Made by a program: the position numbers and the translations under genes. A DNA stretch of 33,487 nucleotides from JBAWAP01 sp049589355 (lineage in GTDB: Bacteria; Chloroflexota; Anaerolineae; VGOG01): NCBI GenBank assembly GCA_049589355.1, contig JBAWAP010000060.1, positions 1 through 33,487 on the forward strand, read 5' to 3'. Shown here in pieces: positions 1 to 6,610 of the stretch (position 1 is the first letter of the stretch; each line of letters begins with the position of its first letter). The notes beneath the pieces are model-generated. The model was given only the letters and a program-made list of their open reading frames with translations, ran no database searches and was not told the DNA's origin.

Positions 1-90
1 GCCCGGCACTTTTGGCCGAAACTTCAAATGCAATGCGGTCTGGAAGGCGTATGAGCGACTCGCTCCAAGCGACATTGGCAAGTGCCGGGC
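1..90. repeat. Inverted repeat at the window edge
   Basis: GCCCGGCACTT at 1-11 is perfectly complementary to AAGTGCCGGGC at 80-90, giving an 11-bp stem around about 68 bases. It could be the end of a palindromic repeat or a structured RNA read leftwards from the promoter at 159-187. The left edge is cut by the window, so its full extent is unknown. No gene is visible between 1 and 206. Confidence 0.5.
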
Positions 91-158
91 ACCTCAGCGT
101 TTCTCTCCTTACCATCACTTGAACATCCACCCTTTTGGCTCCAGTGGGAACAACCAGA

Positions 159-187
159 ATTATACCACATTCTTCTCTAGCAACCAA
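159..187 (-). promoter_or_regulatory. Candidate sigma70-type promoter reading left
   Basis: On the minus strand TTGGTT (182-187) and TATAAT (159-164) are 17 bases apart. The -10 is perfect and the -35 is moderate. It would transcribe out of the window to the left, through the inverted repeat at 1-90. Nothing in the window shows what it drives. Confidence 0.4.
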
Positions 188-206
188 CTTTACACCAAAC
201 GAGAAA

Positions 207-240
207 AGACCTCGGAGGTCTGGGGAGACCTCCGAGGTCT
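207..240 (-). terminator. Palindromic repeat acting as terminator of the LamG gene
   Basis: Two 15-base arms, AGACCTCGGAGGTCT (207-221) and AGACCTCCGAGGTCT (226-240), form a perfect stem. On the minus strand the stem is followed by TTTT, so it can terminate the LamG gene that ends at 279. Each arm is itself almost palindromic. The same element recurs at 7972-8007 after selA, so it is a dispersed repeat used as a terminator rather than a gene-specific one. Confidence 0.7.
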
Positions 241-278
241 TGTGATTACGTCTTCGCTGTGCCTGCCATTGATGGAGA

Positions 279-2510
279 TTACTCCCTCCGCCGCCGTGCC
301 CACCGCAGCAGCACACCCCCAACCGCACCCAAGGCTGCCAGCGCGCCCAGACCTGACAGGTTTCGGAAACCTGTCAGGTCTCTCCCAGCCGGGCGGGCCG
401 TGAAGCCTTGCAGGGTGACTGCGGTGGGGCTGCCTCCAGAGAGGATAAAGGGCGAAAAGCTGTTCACCCTTGTGACTTCTACGTAATTGTTGGTCGAGTC
501 CCGAGTGTAGGAGCCGGTTTCCTCTACCCAGCTCCCGCTTTCGCAGTGGTAGATCTTGAGGCTGCTCTCGGTTTGGCCGTTGAGTTCAGCGTCGTCGTAA
601 TAGAGGCGTATGGTGACATCCAGGCCAGTGCTGGTATCTGCCGTGACGTTGTAGTAGCGCTTCACTGAATTGGCGGCAGCGGGACAACTGGAACCGAAGG
701 CGTTGGCCGGGATGGTGCTGCCGATGCTGGTGGCGACGACGGTGGTGCCTGGATTAGTGGTAGCGGGAGTGATTGCGGCAGCGGGGCCGTCTAAGCCGTC
801 GCTAAAAACCGTCGTTGCATCCAAGGTAAGCGCATAAGCCTCGTTGTCCGACAGCGTGCCGTTGTTGGTGAGGTTGCCACCGATGCTGCTGATTTTGTAT
901 GCCCCCACGTCCAGCATCCCCCCGCTGGTGATGGATAGGTTGCCGTTCACCGTGAGGTTGCCGCCGCAGGTGAGGGTTGCGCTCGCGGCGATGCCCACAT
1001 GCTCGACCGTGGTAGCACCACTGGTGGAGGGTGAATTGCCGCCGGTATAGCTATAGACACCCACGTTGTCCGTTGTGGCTGGCGCTGACCCTTTGCTCCA
1101 GTTGCCCGCGGTAGACCAGCTTGTGCTCTCGCTGCCGATCCACGTGTTGAACGCGCTCGACGACACCCAGTCGGCGGTGGCATCCATGTTGTTGGTCAGT
1201 GTGCCGGGGTAGGAGTTGCTGACCAAGTTGTAGAGTGTGGTCTGATCGCTGGCATTGTACTGGTCGAAGCGATAGTAGGCTACCAGGCCGGTCTCGTCAC
1301 CATCGAGGGTGCGGAACATGTTCTCGCGGATCTCGTCAGCGGTGCGGCCAGTATTCCACAAACGCACTTCGTCAATTTTGCCAGTCCAGGGAGTATCGCC
1401 CGTGTTATAGGCAATGCCCATATCAGCGCCGGAAAAAAGGGAGGTCGAAGACGTTGAAGAGCATGCCAGCACGCCATCCACATAAACGGCATAACTGGAG
1501 GAACTGTACCTGACCCAGGCAATGTGGTACCAGCGGTTATGCTGCAAAGTTGATGAAGCTATGCAAGTATTGTAAAAAGTCGGGTATCCGCCGTCCAAAC
1601 CAAAATACGGCGCGCCTTGACCGAATTCGACGATGGTGTGACAACCGACGAATGTGGCACCCGAATGATAAACCCAAGCTTCGACCGTGAAAGCTGTATA
1701 GGACGAAACGGTGTTGGACGTCGAGACATAATCGTCCCCGCCGTCAAAATCGAGCGCATTGCAGGGTCCGGCGAACGCGCCCGAAGCCACCCACGTTGGT
1801 CCATTGGTCAACGTGCCGGTGCGACTGTTGCCGCTGTTGTCGGTCAGAGTCGTGCCGGAGCCGTCGGACATTTTGTAGTATGCGACCAGACCGGTGGTGC
1901 TGAACGGTGTGCGATATATATTCTGGCGAATCTCGGCTGCGGTACGGGCGGTGCTCCAGATGCGCACCTCGTCAATCAAGCCGTCAAAGTAGCGAGGATC
2001 GTCGTCATAGTCCTGACCGATCCGAAGTGGATTAGTATTGGCCGCGGTCGTGAGGCCCGTACCGCTCAGGGTCTGACTGACGCCATTCACGTACAACGTG
2101 TGCGTGCTGCCCGATTTGACCGCCGCCACGTGATACCACTGGTTGGTCGAGAGAACCCCGGCGCTGGTGGACATCTCGTCAAAGTTGATAGCGCCATTGG
2201 CCATTACCCGCAGCATATAACCGTTGGCGGAAGCGGTGTGATACTTGGAGATGATCCCCTCATAATCTCCAAGGCTGCGTGGGTAAATCCAGGCCTCCAA
2301 CGTGTAGTTGGTCGTCAGATCGAGGGCGTCATTGTCGGGGATGTCAACGTAATCGCCTGCGCCGTCGAATTTGAGGGCATAGACCGCCCCCACGTAAGCA
2401 GCGCTGGCAGGCGGGGCGGGCAGCGCGCTCCACAACGCGGCGCCCAGGGTGAGGGCTAACAAAACACGATAAAGACCATATCGTTTGGGATGAGTGGTTT
2501 GCAGGTTCAT
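279..2510 (-). CDS. Secreted, C-terminally anchored double-LamG surface protein
   Basis: A 743-aa extracellular protein. Residues 1-38 are a signal peptide (basic start, hydrophobic core, ASA cleavage box). Two LamG/concanavalin-like domains follow at about 45-225 and 250-425, each with the DEVRIW/DEVRLW and EIR motifs typical of Laminin_G_3. A beta-helix-like stretch with WSTAGNWS and NGTLS repeats spans about 450-580. The end has a PTAVTL motif, a Gly/Ala/Leu transmembrane segment and an RWARRRRE tail, as in sortase-like anchoring signals. Such domains usually bind glycans or mediate adhesion; the ligand here is unknown. The start has GGAGG seven bases upstream and overlaps the preceding small ORF by ATGA, suggesting translational coupling. 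A dispersed palindrome (349-381) is translated in frame just before the anchor. Confidence 0.85.
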   Translation of the reverse strand: MNLQTTHPKRYGLYRVLLALTLGAALWSALPAPPASAAYVGAVYALKFDGAGDYVDIPDNDALDLTTNYTLEAWIYPRSLGDYEGIISKYHTASANGYMLRVMANGAINFDEMSTSAGVLSTNQWYHVAAVKSGSTHTLYVNGVSQTLSGTGLTTAANTNPLRIGQDYDDDPRYFDGLIDEVRIWSTARTAAEIRQNIYRTPFSTTGLVAYYKMSDGSGTTLTDNSGNSRTGTLTNGPTWVASGAFAGPCNALDFDGGDDYVSTSNTVSSYTAFTVEAWVYHSGATFVGCHTIVEFGQGAPYFGLDGGYPTFYNTCIASSTLQHNRWYHIAWVRYSSSSYAVYVDGVLACSSTSSTSLFSGADMGIAYNTGDTPWTGKIDEVRLWNTGRTADEIRENMFRTLDGDETGLVAYYRFDQYNASDQTTLYNLVSNSYPGTLTNNMDATADWVSSSAFNTWIGSESTSWSTAGNWSKGSAPATTDNVGVYSYTGGNSPSTSGATTVEHVGIAASATLTCGGNLTVNGNLSITSGGMLDVGAYKISSIGGNLTNNGTLSDNEAYALTLDATTVFSDGLDGPAAAITPATTNPGTTVVATSIGSTIPANAFGSSCPAAANSVKRYYNVTADTSTGLDVTIRLYYDDAELNGQTESSLKIYHCESGSWVEETGSYTRDSTNNYVEVTRVNSFSPFILSGGSPTAVTLQGFTARPAGRDLTGFRNLSGLGALAALGAVGGVLLRWARRRRE
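349..381. repeat. Palindromic repeat inside the LamG coding sequence
   Basis: AGACCTGACAGG and CCTGTCAGGTCT are the ends of a perfect 33-base hairpin. The same element is at 3901-3933 with one loop change. Here it is read in frame as DLTGFRNLSGL, between the PTAVTL motif and the membrane anchor of the LamG protein, so the repeat adds about 11 residues to a linker without breaking the frame. Confidence 0.85.
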
Positions 2511-2665
2511 CGAGACCTCCTTTCATTGCTGTTCAGTTCGTCGTCAGTGGTGTCCACAGTAATGGTGGTGCCGGCACGGGCCACGGGAATAGGGTGAATG
2601 CCCAGCGCGGCGGCCAGGAAAAGACGAAAGGCTATGGTCGCACGTTTCTGCTGTTTGCTGTTCAT
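2507..2665 (-). pseudogene. Truncated CSLREA-type secreted protein, 52 aa
   Basis: A short ORF with a good ribosome site (AGGAG upstream of the ATG at 2665). It encodes a signal peptide (basic start, FLAAALG core, ARA cleavage box) followed by TITVDTTDDELNSN. That matches the beginning of the CSLREA domain found in large secreted bacterial proteins, where a CSLREA motif and a long beta-rich body normally follow. Here the frame ends after NERRSR, and the stop overlaps the start of the LamG gene (ATGA). I read it as the remaining head of a lost surface protein, now a short leader ORF. It may still be translated and couple to the LamG gene. Confidence 0.6.
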
Positions 2666-2671
2666 GGTTTT

Positions 2672-3100
2672 CTATCTCCTGAGTAGCCAGATCAGCCCCG
2701 TCAGGTTGTCGGTTACCGTGCCGTTGCCGTTGTCCGTAAAGCGCGGGCTGGGCCAGGTCACGCCTTTCAGCAACTCACCGTCCTCCCCCGTGACACCCCC
2801 GTCGGTGTAGGTGTCCCCGGTCTTGGCTGGCTGGGAGCGTTGCCCTGCCAGGTCGTAAATCTGATCCAGGGTGACCATGGTACTCCCCGGCGCGCTGCTG
2901 GGTTCTGTGAAGGTGGTCATCTTGGTGGCTGCCGTACCATTGTTGATGCGGTCGTAGACCTGCTGCAGGGTGTACATCTGCGAGGCGGAATCCGTGGGGC
3001 CACTGGGGGAATCTATGCTCCCGGCCAGCACCACTGCCACCGATGCGAGCAACACGCCTACCACAATTCCGACTCCGATTAGCATGTACTTCTTACGCAT
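2672..3100 (-). CDS. Membrane-anchored protein with a truncated DUF1566 domain
   Basis: 142 aa. Residues 7-27 form a signal peptide or N-terminal membrane anchor (LIGVGIVVGVLLASVAVVLA). Two YDRI/YDLA-type short repeats follow, then PRFTDNGNGTVTDNLTGLIW near the end. This last part is the start of a DUF1566 (Lcl C-terminal-like) domain, which normally runs for another 100 or more residues. Here the protein stops at LLRR, and these codons double as the ribosome site of the next ORF (CTACTCAGGAGA). The gene is the first one downstream of the cyclic-di-GMP riboswitch and its terminator. The truncation may be a deletion or an assembly join. AGGAGG lies upstream of the start. Confidence 0.7.
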   Translation of the reverse strand: MRKKYMLIGVGIVVGVLLASVAVVLAGSIDSPSGPTDSASQMYTLQQVYDRINNGTAATKMTTFTEPSSAPGSTMVTLDQIYDLAGQRSQPAKTGDTYTDGGVTGEDGELLKGVTWPSPRFTDNGNGTVTDNLTGLIWLLRR

Positions 3101-3136
3101 TTTGAACCTCCTTCTGTCATTTTGTGCCAGGCCAAT

Positions 3137-3177
3137 AAAAAAACGTGCCGTCGGCCGACCTGCTTCCGAACAGCACG
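3137..3177 (-). terminator. Intrinsic terminator controlled by the c-di-GMP riboswitch
   Basis: On the minus strand CGTGCTGTT pairs with a 3' arm ending GGCACG (two G-T pairs), followed by seven T. It lies between the riboswitch aptamer and the first gene (start 3100), the usual place for a transcription-controlling expression platform. Confidence 0.75.
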
Positions 3178-3190
3178 CTTCTCAGCACCT

Positions 3191-3335
3191 GTCTTCGGCA
3201 GCCCGGCTATCATATCAGTGATCAGGGAATCAATGACCAGGAAACCTGATTGCCTGATCCCTGATCACTTCTCACTGAAACAGACCCGTGGCTTTGCGTC
3301 CCCACCTTTCGATGGGTTTGCCTTTATCGGACCTT
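3191..3335 (-). promoter_or_regulatory. Cyclic-di-GMP-I (GEMM) riboswitch
   Basis: On the minus strand the conserved first hairpin is present: GGCAAACC, a GAAA tetraloop, then GGTGGGGACGCAAAGCCACGG. The 3' side TGATAGCCGGGCTGCCGAAG matches the conserved end of the class. These are hallmark sequences of the GEMM-I RNA, which binds cyclic-di-GMP. It is followed by a terminator and then the secreted-protein genes, so c-di-GMP probably controls surface-protein production. The second stem is unusually long because a 51-base palindrome (3218-3268) sits at its tip. Confidence 0.9.
3218..3268. repeat. Palindrome inserted in the riboswitch second stem
   Basis: GTGATCAGGGA (3218-3228) pairs with TCCCTGATCAC (3258-3268), and the inner bases also pair partly around AAA. 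In ordinary GEMM-I RNAs this stem is closed by a short loop of a few bases. The element extends the helix without touching the conserved core. Confidence 0.75.
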
Positions 3336-3372
3336 ATGCAACTGAAGAGAAACCTTTGCCCCGTGCAATTAC

Positions 3373-3401
3373 ATCATATCAGATTTCCCTGCCTTTGTCT
3401 A
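3373..3401 (-). promoter_or_regulatory. Promoter of the riboswitch and surface-protein operon
   Basis: Minus strand TAGACA (3396-3401), a 17-base spacer and TATGAT (3373-3378). It lies about 40 bases upstream of the aptamer. An identical -35/-10 pair with the same spacing occurs in copy B (3777-3805). Confidence 0.65.
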
Positions 3402-3425
3402 TGGGGTATTACCCTACCTTTGAGC

Positions 3426-3456
3426 AAAAAAGGACCCCATTTCTGGCCTCAGGGGT
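3426..3456 (-). terminator. Terminator downstream of the HTH gene
   Basis: On the minus strand ACCCC and GGGGT enclose an 13-base loop, and TCC plus six T follow. It lies between the HTH gene stop and the operon promoter at 3373-3401. A GGCCGAC/GTCGGCC hairpin at 3474-3497 lies even closer to the stop. Confidence 0.55.
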
Positions 3457-3502
3457 AAGTAGTACCGATCCCGGCCGACATTGAACACGTCGGCCTTGCA
3501 CC

Positions 3503-3685
3503 TTAGCGGCGGCTATTGTTGAGGTATCTGTTCAACATCTTGAGGCTGTACCTGCGGTGTCCCCCAGGAGTGCGATAGGGCACCAATCCGCCCTCGCTCT
3601 CTATCTTGCTCAGGGTGAACATGCTCACCCGTAGGTACCTTGCAGCCTCCTTCGCAGTCATGACGTTCGTCCTATTCTCTGCCAT
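3503..3685 (-). CDS. Small excisionase/MerR-like helix-turn-helix protein
   Basis: 60 aa from the ATG at 3685, which has AGAGG six bases upstream. The frame is open to an ATG at 3742, giving 79 aa, but that added part lacks conservation features. The core MTAKEAARYLRVS...PYRTPGGHRRY is the winged helix of the excisionase/BldC-like HTH_17 group. Members bind DNA as recombination directionality factors or small transcription regulators. It stands alone between two terminator-promoter copies, next to a surface-protein operon, so a local regulator is more likely than a phage excisionase. No integrase is in view. Confidence 0.75.
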   Translation of the reverse strand: MAENRTNVMTAKEAARYLRVSMFTLSKIESEGGLVPYRTPGGHRRYSLKMLNRYLNNSRR

Positions 3686-3766
3686 TTTTGCGCCTCTTTT
3701 CCGAGAGAACTTGATCGCCGAAGAACCTGCTCCGCAAGTCATTCGACCTGGGACTCGTATGTCCTG

Positions 3767-3893
3767 TGTGATTTATATCATATCAAATTTCTCCGCCTTT
3801 GTCTATACGGTATTACACTAATTTTGACTCCAAAAAAGCAGTATTTCTGGGCTTAGGAGTAAGTAGACCGACATTGAGTACGTCGGTCTTTCA
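3767..3893 (-). repeat. Terminator-promoter segment, copy B
   Basis: Second copy of the segment at 3363-3498. The AGACCGAC/GTCGGTCT hairpin (3867-3893) replaces the GGCCGAC one, while spacing and promoter are kept. It precedes the HTH gene in the minus direction. Confidence 0.7.
3777..3805 (-). promoter_or_regulatory. Promoter of the HTH gene
   Basis: Minus strand TAGACA (3800-3805), 17 bases, TATGAT (3777-3782), in copy B of the duplicated segment. The start at 3685 leaves a leader of roughly 85 bases. Confidence 0.6.
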
Positions 3894-3900
3894 GTTGAGC

Positions 3901-3933
3901 AGACCTGACAGGTTTTGGAAACCTGTCAGGTCT
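3901..3933. repeat. Palindromic repeat, same family as 349-381
   Basis: AGACCTGACAGG and CCTGTCAGGTCT around a GTTTTGGAAA-type centre; 32 of 33 bases match the copy inside the LamG gene. Here it is intergenic, between divergently transcribed genes. Confidence 0.85.
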
Positions 3934-3959
3934 TCCTAGCCAGAAAACGCGTTTTGCAG

Positions 3960-3965
3960 TATAAT
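3960..3965 (+). promoter_or_regulatory. -10 element upstream of the small membrane protein
   Basis: A perfect TATAAT at 3960-3965; no good -35 is seen. It overlaps the first possible ATG (3964), so transcription should begin after it. That supports the later ATG at 3994 as the real start. Confidence 0.45.
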
Positions 3966-3993
3966 GGTGTACAGAGCTTTTGAAAGGGTGTTG

Positions 3994-4350
3994 ATGGGAA
4001 AAGGAGCGATTCTGAGCTCGATTTTGGTGGGCATTCTGAGCTGGGTGTGCCTTGGTTTCCTGGTTAGCTTTACCAGTCCTGGAACCCTCACACGCCCTGC
4101 TTTTCTCCTCCTGCTTTTCGTGGCCCTGACGTCAACCTTTATTCCCATTGCCTTCTACTTCAATCACCGCTTCGCCAGCTCCAAGAGCGGCGAGGATAGC
4201 GTCCGCGCTATTCGACAGAGTGGCCTGGCAGCCCTGTTCCTTGTGCTTTGTGCCTGGTTGCGCATGATCCGCTCCCTGAATTGGGCCGTCGCCCTGCTTG
4301 TGCTGGGTTTGCTAGTCTCGATTGAGGTCGCAATCCTGACCAGGCGCTGA
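3994..4350 (+). CDS. Small four-helix membrane protein, unknown function
   Basis: 118 aa. Four hydrophobic segments are visible, at about 8-28, 35-55, 78-95 and 98-115, separated by short polar loops. Most of the protein is in the membrane. I do not recognise the family. The start at 3994 is chosen because AAAGGG lies five bases upstream and a -10 box overlaps the alternative ATG at 3964. Its stop is one base before the GTG start of the next gene, so the two are probably co-transcribed with the alkyltransferase-like gene and the ABC exporter. Confidence 0.65.
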   Translation: MGKGAILSSILVGILSWVCLGFLVSFTSPGTLTRPAFLLLLFVALTSTFIPIAFYFNHRFASSKSGEDSVRAIRQSGLAALFLVLCAWLRMIRSLNWAVALLVLGLLVSIEVAILTRR

Positions 4351-4351
4351 T

Positions 4352-4669
4352 GTGGCCGTGAGTGAATTCTTCCAGCAAGTCTACGAAATCGTTGCCCGGA
4401 TACCCAGGGGCAAGGTTGTTACCTACGGCCAAATTGCCGCCGCCTTGGGTGACCCAAGGCAGGCCCGCACCGTGGGTTGGGCTCTGCACAGCACTCCTGA
4501 GTGGCTGGACATACCGTGGCATCGCGTGGTTAACAGCTCCGGTGGGATTAGCACCCGCCACACCATTGGCGGGTTGAATACTCAGCGAAAGCTATTGGAG
4601 GACGAGGGGATTATCTTCAACGAGGATGGCCGCCTGAACCTGAAGAGGTATTGCTGGTGGGGAGTATAG
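4352..4669 (+). CDS. Alkyltransferase-like (Atl/MGMT-fold) DNA-binding protein
   Basis: 105 aa, the length of a stand-alone MGMT C-terminal domain. The N-terminal helix (FFQQVYEIVARIPRGKVVTYGQIAAALG) and the active-site loop PWHRVVNSSGGIS match the O6-methylguanine methyltransferase fold. The catalytic Cys of PCHR is replaced by Trp, so it cannot remove alkyl groups itself. Atl proteins of this kind bind alkylated guanine, flip it out and hand it to nucleotide excision repair. The start is GTG at 4352, with GTG 4358 as an alternative, directly after the previous stop. Confidence 0.85.
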   Translation: MAVSEFFQQVYEIVARIPRGKVVTYGQIAAALGDPRQARTVGWALHSTPEWLDIPWHRVVNSSGGISTRHTIGGLNTQRKLLEDEGIIFNEDGRLNLKRYCWWGV

Positions 4670-4672
4670 TCT

Positions 4673-5401
4673 ATGGACACCATCGTGAAGACCAAAGAAT
4701 TGAGCAAGCATTTTGGCCCCATCCGCGCGGTGGATGGGATGGACATGGCAGTGCGGGCTGGCGAGATCTATGGCCTACTGGGGCCCAATGGCTCGGGCAA
4801 GACCACGCTGATCCGCTTGCTGATCGGTCTGCTGAGGCCCACTGCGGGCAGCGTCACCACCCTGGGCCAGGACATGCCCAACAAGGCTATCCTCGCCCAG
4901 GTGGGGTACATGACCCAGGCCAGCGCCCTGTACGAGGACCTGACCGCGCGGGAGAACGTGGCCTTCTTTGCCGAGATGTGCGGCGGGGCCAGCCGGGCCC
5001 GGATAGACGAGGTGGTGGCGCTGATAGACTTGCAGGATCGGGCCGATAGCCTGGTACACACCCTGTCCGGGGGCATGAAACAACGCACGTCGCTGGCCTG
5101 CGCGTTGGTCCATCGTCCCCGACTTCTCCTGCTAGACGAGCCCACGGTTGGCGTGGATCCCCAATTGCGGGCTACATTTTGGGAGTATTTTCGCCAACTG
5201 GCCGACGAAGGGGTGACACTCATCGTCTCCAGCCACGTAATGGACGAGGCCGAGCGATGCCACCGGCTGGGCTTCATCCGCCAGGGCAAGCTGCTGGCCG
5301 AGGGGTCGGCTGAGGAGCTCCGCGCCCAGGCCGGCACGGCTACGCTAGAAGAGGCATTTTTGCGATTTGCCGAAAGCGGTGCAACCGGAGGCGAGAGATG
5401 A
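4673..5401 (+). CDS. ABC-2 exporter ATP-binding protein
   Basis: 242 aa ATPase. Walker A GPNGSGKTT (about 38-46), the signature LSGGMKQR (about 131-138), Walker B LLLLDEP and the switch His in VSSHVMDEA are all present. The motifs and length fit the CcmA/DrrA class of ABC-2 exporters for drugs, lipids or polysaccharides. Its stop overlaps the start of the permease gene by ATGA, so the two are translationally coupled and form one exporter. The substrate cannot be told from sequence. Confidence 0.92.
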   Translation: MDTIVKTKELSKHFGPIRAVDGMDMAVRAGEIYGLLGPNGSGKTTLIRLLIGLLRPTAGSVTTLGQDMPNKAILAQVGYMTQASALYEDLTARENVAFFAEMCGGASRARIDEVVALIDLQDRADSLVHTLSGGMKQRTSLACALVHRPRLLLLDEPTVGVDPQLRATFWEYFRQLADEGVTLIVSSHVMDEAERCHRLGFIRQGKLLAEGSAEELRAQAGTATLEEAFLRFAESGATGGER

Positions 5402-6567
5402 ATCCACGGCGCATATTCATCCTGGCGCGCCGCATCATGCGGCAGGTATCGCGTGATCGGCGGACGGTTGGGCTATTGGTGTTCGGACCTATGCTCATGC
5501 TAACACTGGGTGCGATCCTGTTCCGCGCCAATCCGGCCGCCATTCCGTTGGGCGTGGTCAACGAGGACGAGGGACTATCCATCCCGATGGCAGGCACGAT
5601 CAGCCTGGGAGAGCGCATCGTAGAGGAATTGGTCGGCAGCGATGTCTTTGGTGTGGTGACGTTGCGCCCTGATGAAATTGACGACCGGCTGCGCGATGGC
5701 ACGGTTCAGGCCGTGGTCGTTTTTGCGGAGGATTTCTCGGCCGAGTTTCGCCAGAACCAGCAGGCGGTCATTAACTTGCGGCTGGAGGGCTCCAACCCAA
5801 CCCGGAGTATGGCGATCACCGCCCGCGTGAGCCAAACTGCGATGAAGGCGCTGGCGGGGCTAACCTCAATGGGTCTTGGGATGGCCAGCGTGCCCCAGGA
5901 TGATGAGGGCAAGGCAAAACTGCCCGTTACTATTGAGGCGACTTATCTTTATGCCGGCGAAGAGTTCGATACGATGGACTTTATCGCGCCGGTCTACATC
6001 GGTGTTCTGGCCATGTTCTTTGTCTTTCTCCTGGCTTGCGTGTCTTTTCTGCGCGAGCGTTCACTGGGCACGATGGAGCGTCTGCTGGCCACCCCGGCCA
6101 CCCGGCTGGAGATTGTCCTGGGCTACATGGTCGGCCTGGGGCTCTTCGCTCTGATCCAGGTGACGGTGATCCTCTCTTTCACCATTGGGGTGCTCAGCAT
6201 CCACTACCTGGGCAACCTCGGCCTGCTGTTCCTCGTCGTCGCTTTGCTGGCCGTAGCGGGCGTCAGCATGGGTATCCTGGCCTCGGCCTTTGCTCGCAAT
6301 GAGTTCCAGGTGGTGCAGTTTATCCCCCTGTTTGTCATCCCCCAGGCGCTGCTGGGTGGAACCTTCTGGGCCGTGGAAGAGCTGCCCAGGTACCTGCAAC
6401 CATTCGCCTATCTCATGCCGTTGACTTATGCCAACCGCGCGCTGCGCGACGTGATGCTCAAGGGCTGGGGGCTGGCCGAGATCTGGCCTAACCTGGTTAT
6501 CCTGCTGGGCTTTGCGGCGTTGCTTATCGTGCTAAGTGCATTGACGATGCGACGAGAGGTAGGATAG
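5398..6567 (+). CDS. ABC-2 exporter permease
   Basis: 389 aa. One N-terminal membrane helix (about 20-42) is followed by a large extracytoplasmic domain (about 45-195). Five hydrophobic helices make up the ABC2_membrane_3 domain (about 200-385). The FLRERSLGTMERLLATP motif before the second helix is typical of this family (YhhJ/NatB-like). It pairs with the ATPase encoded just upstream. The final residues MRREVG lie on the cytoplasmic side. Confidence 0.9.
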   Translation: MNPRRIFILARRIMRQVSRDRRTVGLLVFGPMLMLTLGAILFRANPAAIPLGVVNEDEGLSIPMAGTISLGERIVEELVGSDVFGVVTLRPDEIDDRLRDGTVQAVVVFAEDFSAEFRQNQQAVINLRLEGSNPTRSMAITARVSQTAMKALAGLTSMGLGMASVPQDDEGKAKLPVTIEATYLYAGEEFDTMDFIAPVYIGVLAMFFVFLLACVSFLRERSLGTMERLLATPATRLEIVLGYMVGLGLFALIQVTVILSFTIGVLSIHYLGNLGLLFLVVALLAVAGVSMGILASAFARNEFQVVQFIPLFVIPQALLGGTFWAVEELPRYLQPFAYLMPLTYANRALRDVMLKGWGLAEIWPNLVILLGFAALLIVLSALTMRREVG

Positions 6568-6610
6568 GCATAGCAATAAATTCATTACGGGCATTTGAGG
6601 AAATAGCAAG

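Larger units (their letters stand above)
3363..3498 (-). repeat. Terminator-promoter segment, copy A
   Basis: About 125 bases, imperfectly repeated at 3767-3893. In the minus direction it contains a hairpin with arms GGCCGAC/GTCGGCC, a second hairpin with a T-run, and a TAGACA-17-TATGAT promoter. Copy A follows the HTH gene and precedes the riboswitch; copy B precedes the HTH gene. The order in each copy is terminate, then restart. Confidence 0.7.

Noticed and set aside
1617..2459. Long open frame of 280 codons on the plus strand opposite the LamG gene
   Set aside because: It is the complement of a clear LamG coding sequence in another frame; no domain or ribosome site was seen.
3503..3742. 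HTH protein as a phage excisionase
   Set aside because: The fold would fit, but there is no integrase, attachment-site pair or phage gene nearby; a local regulator is more likely.
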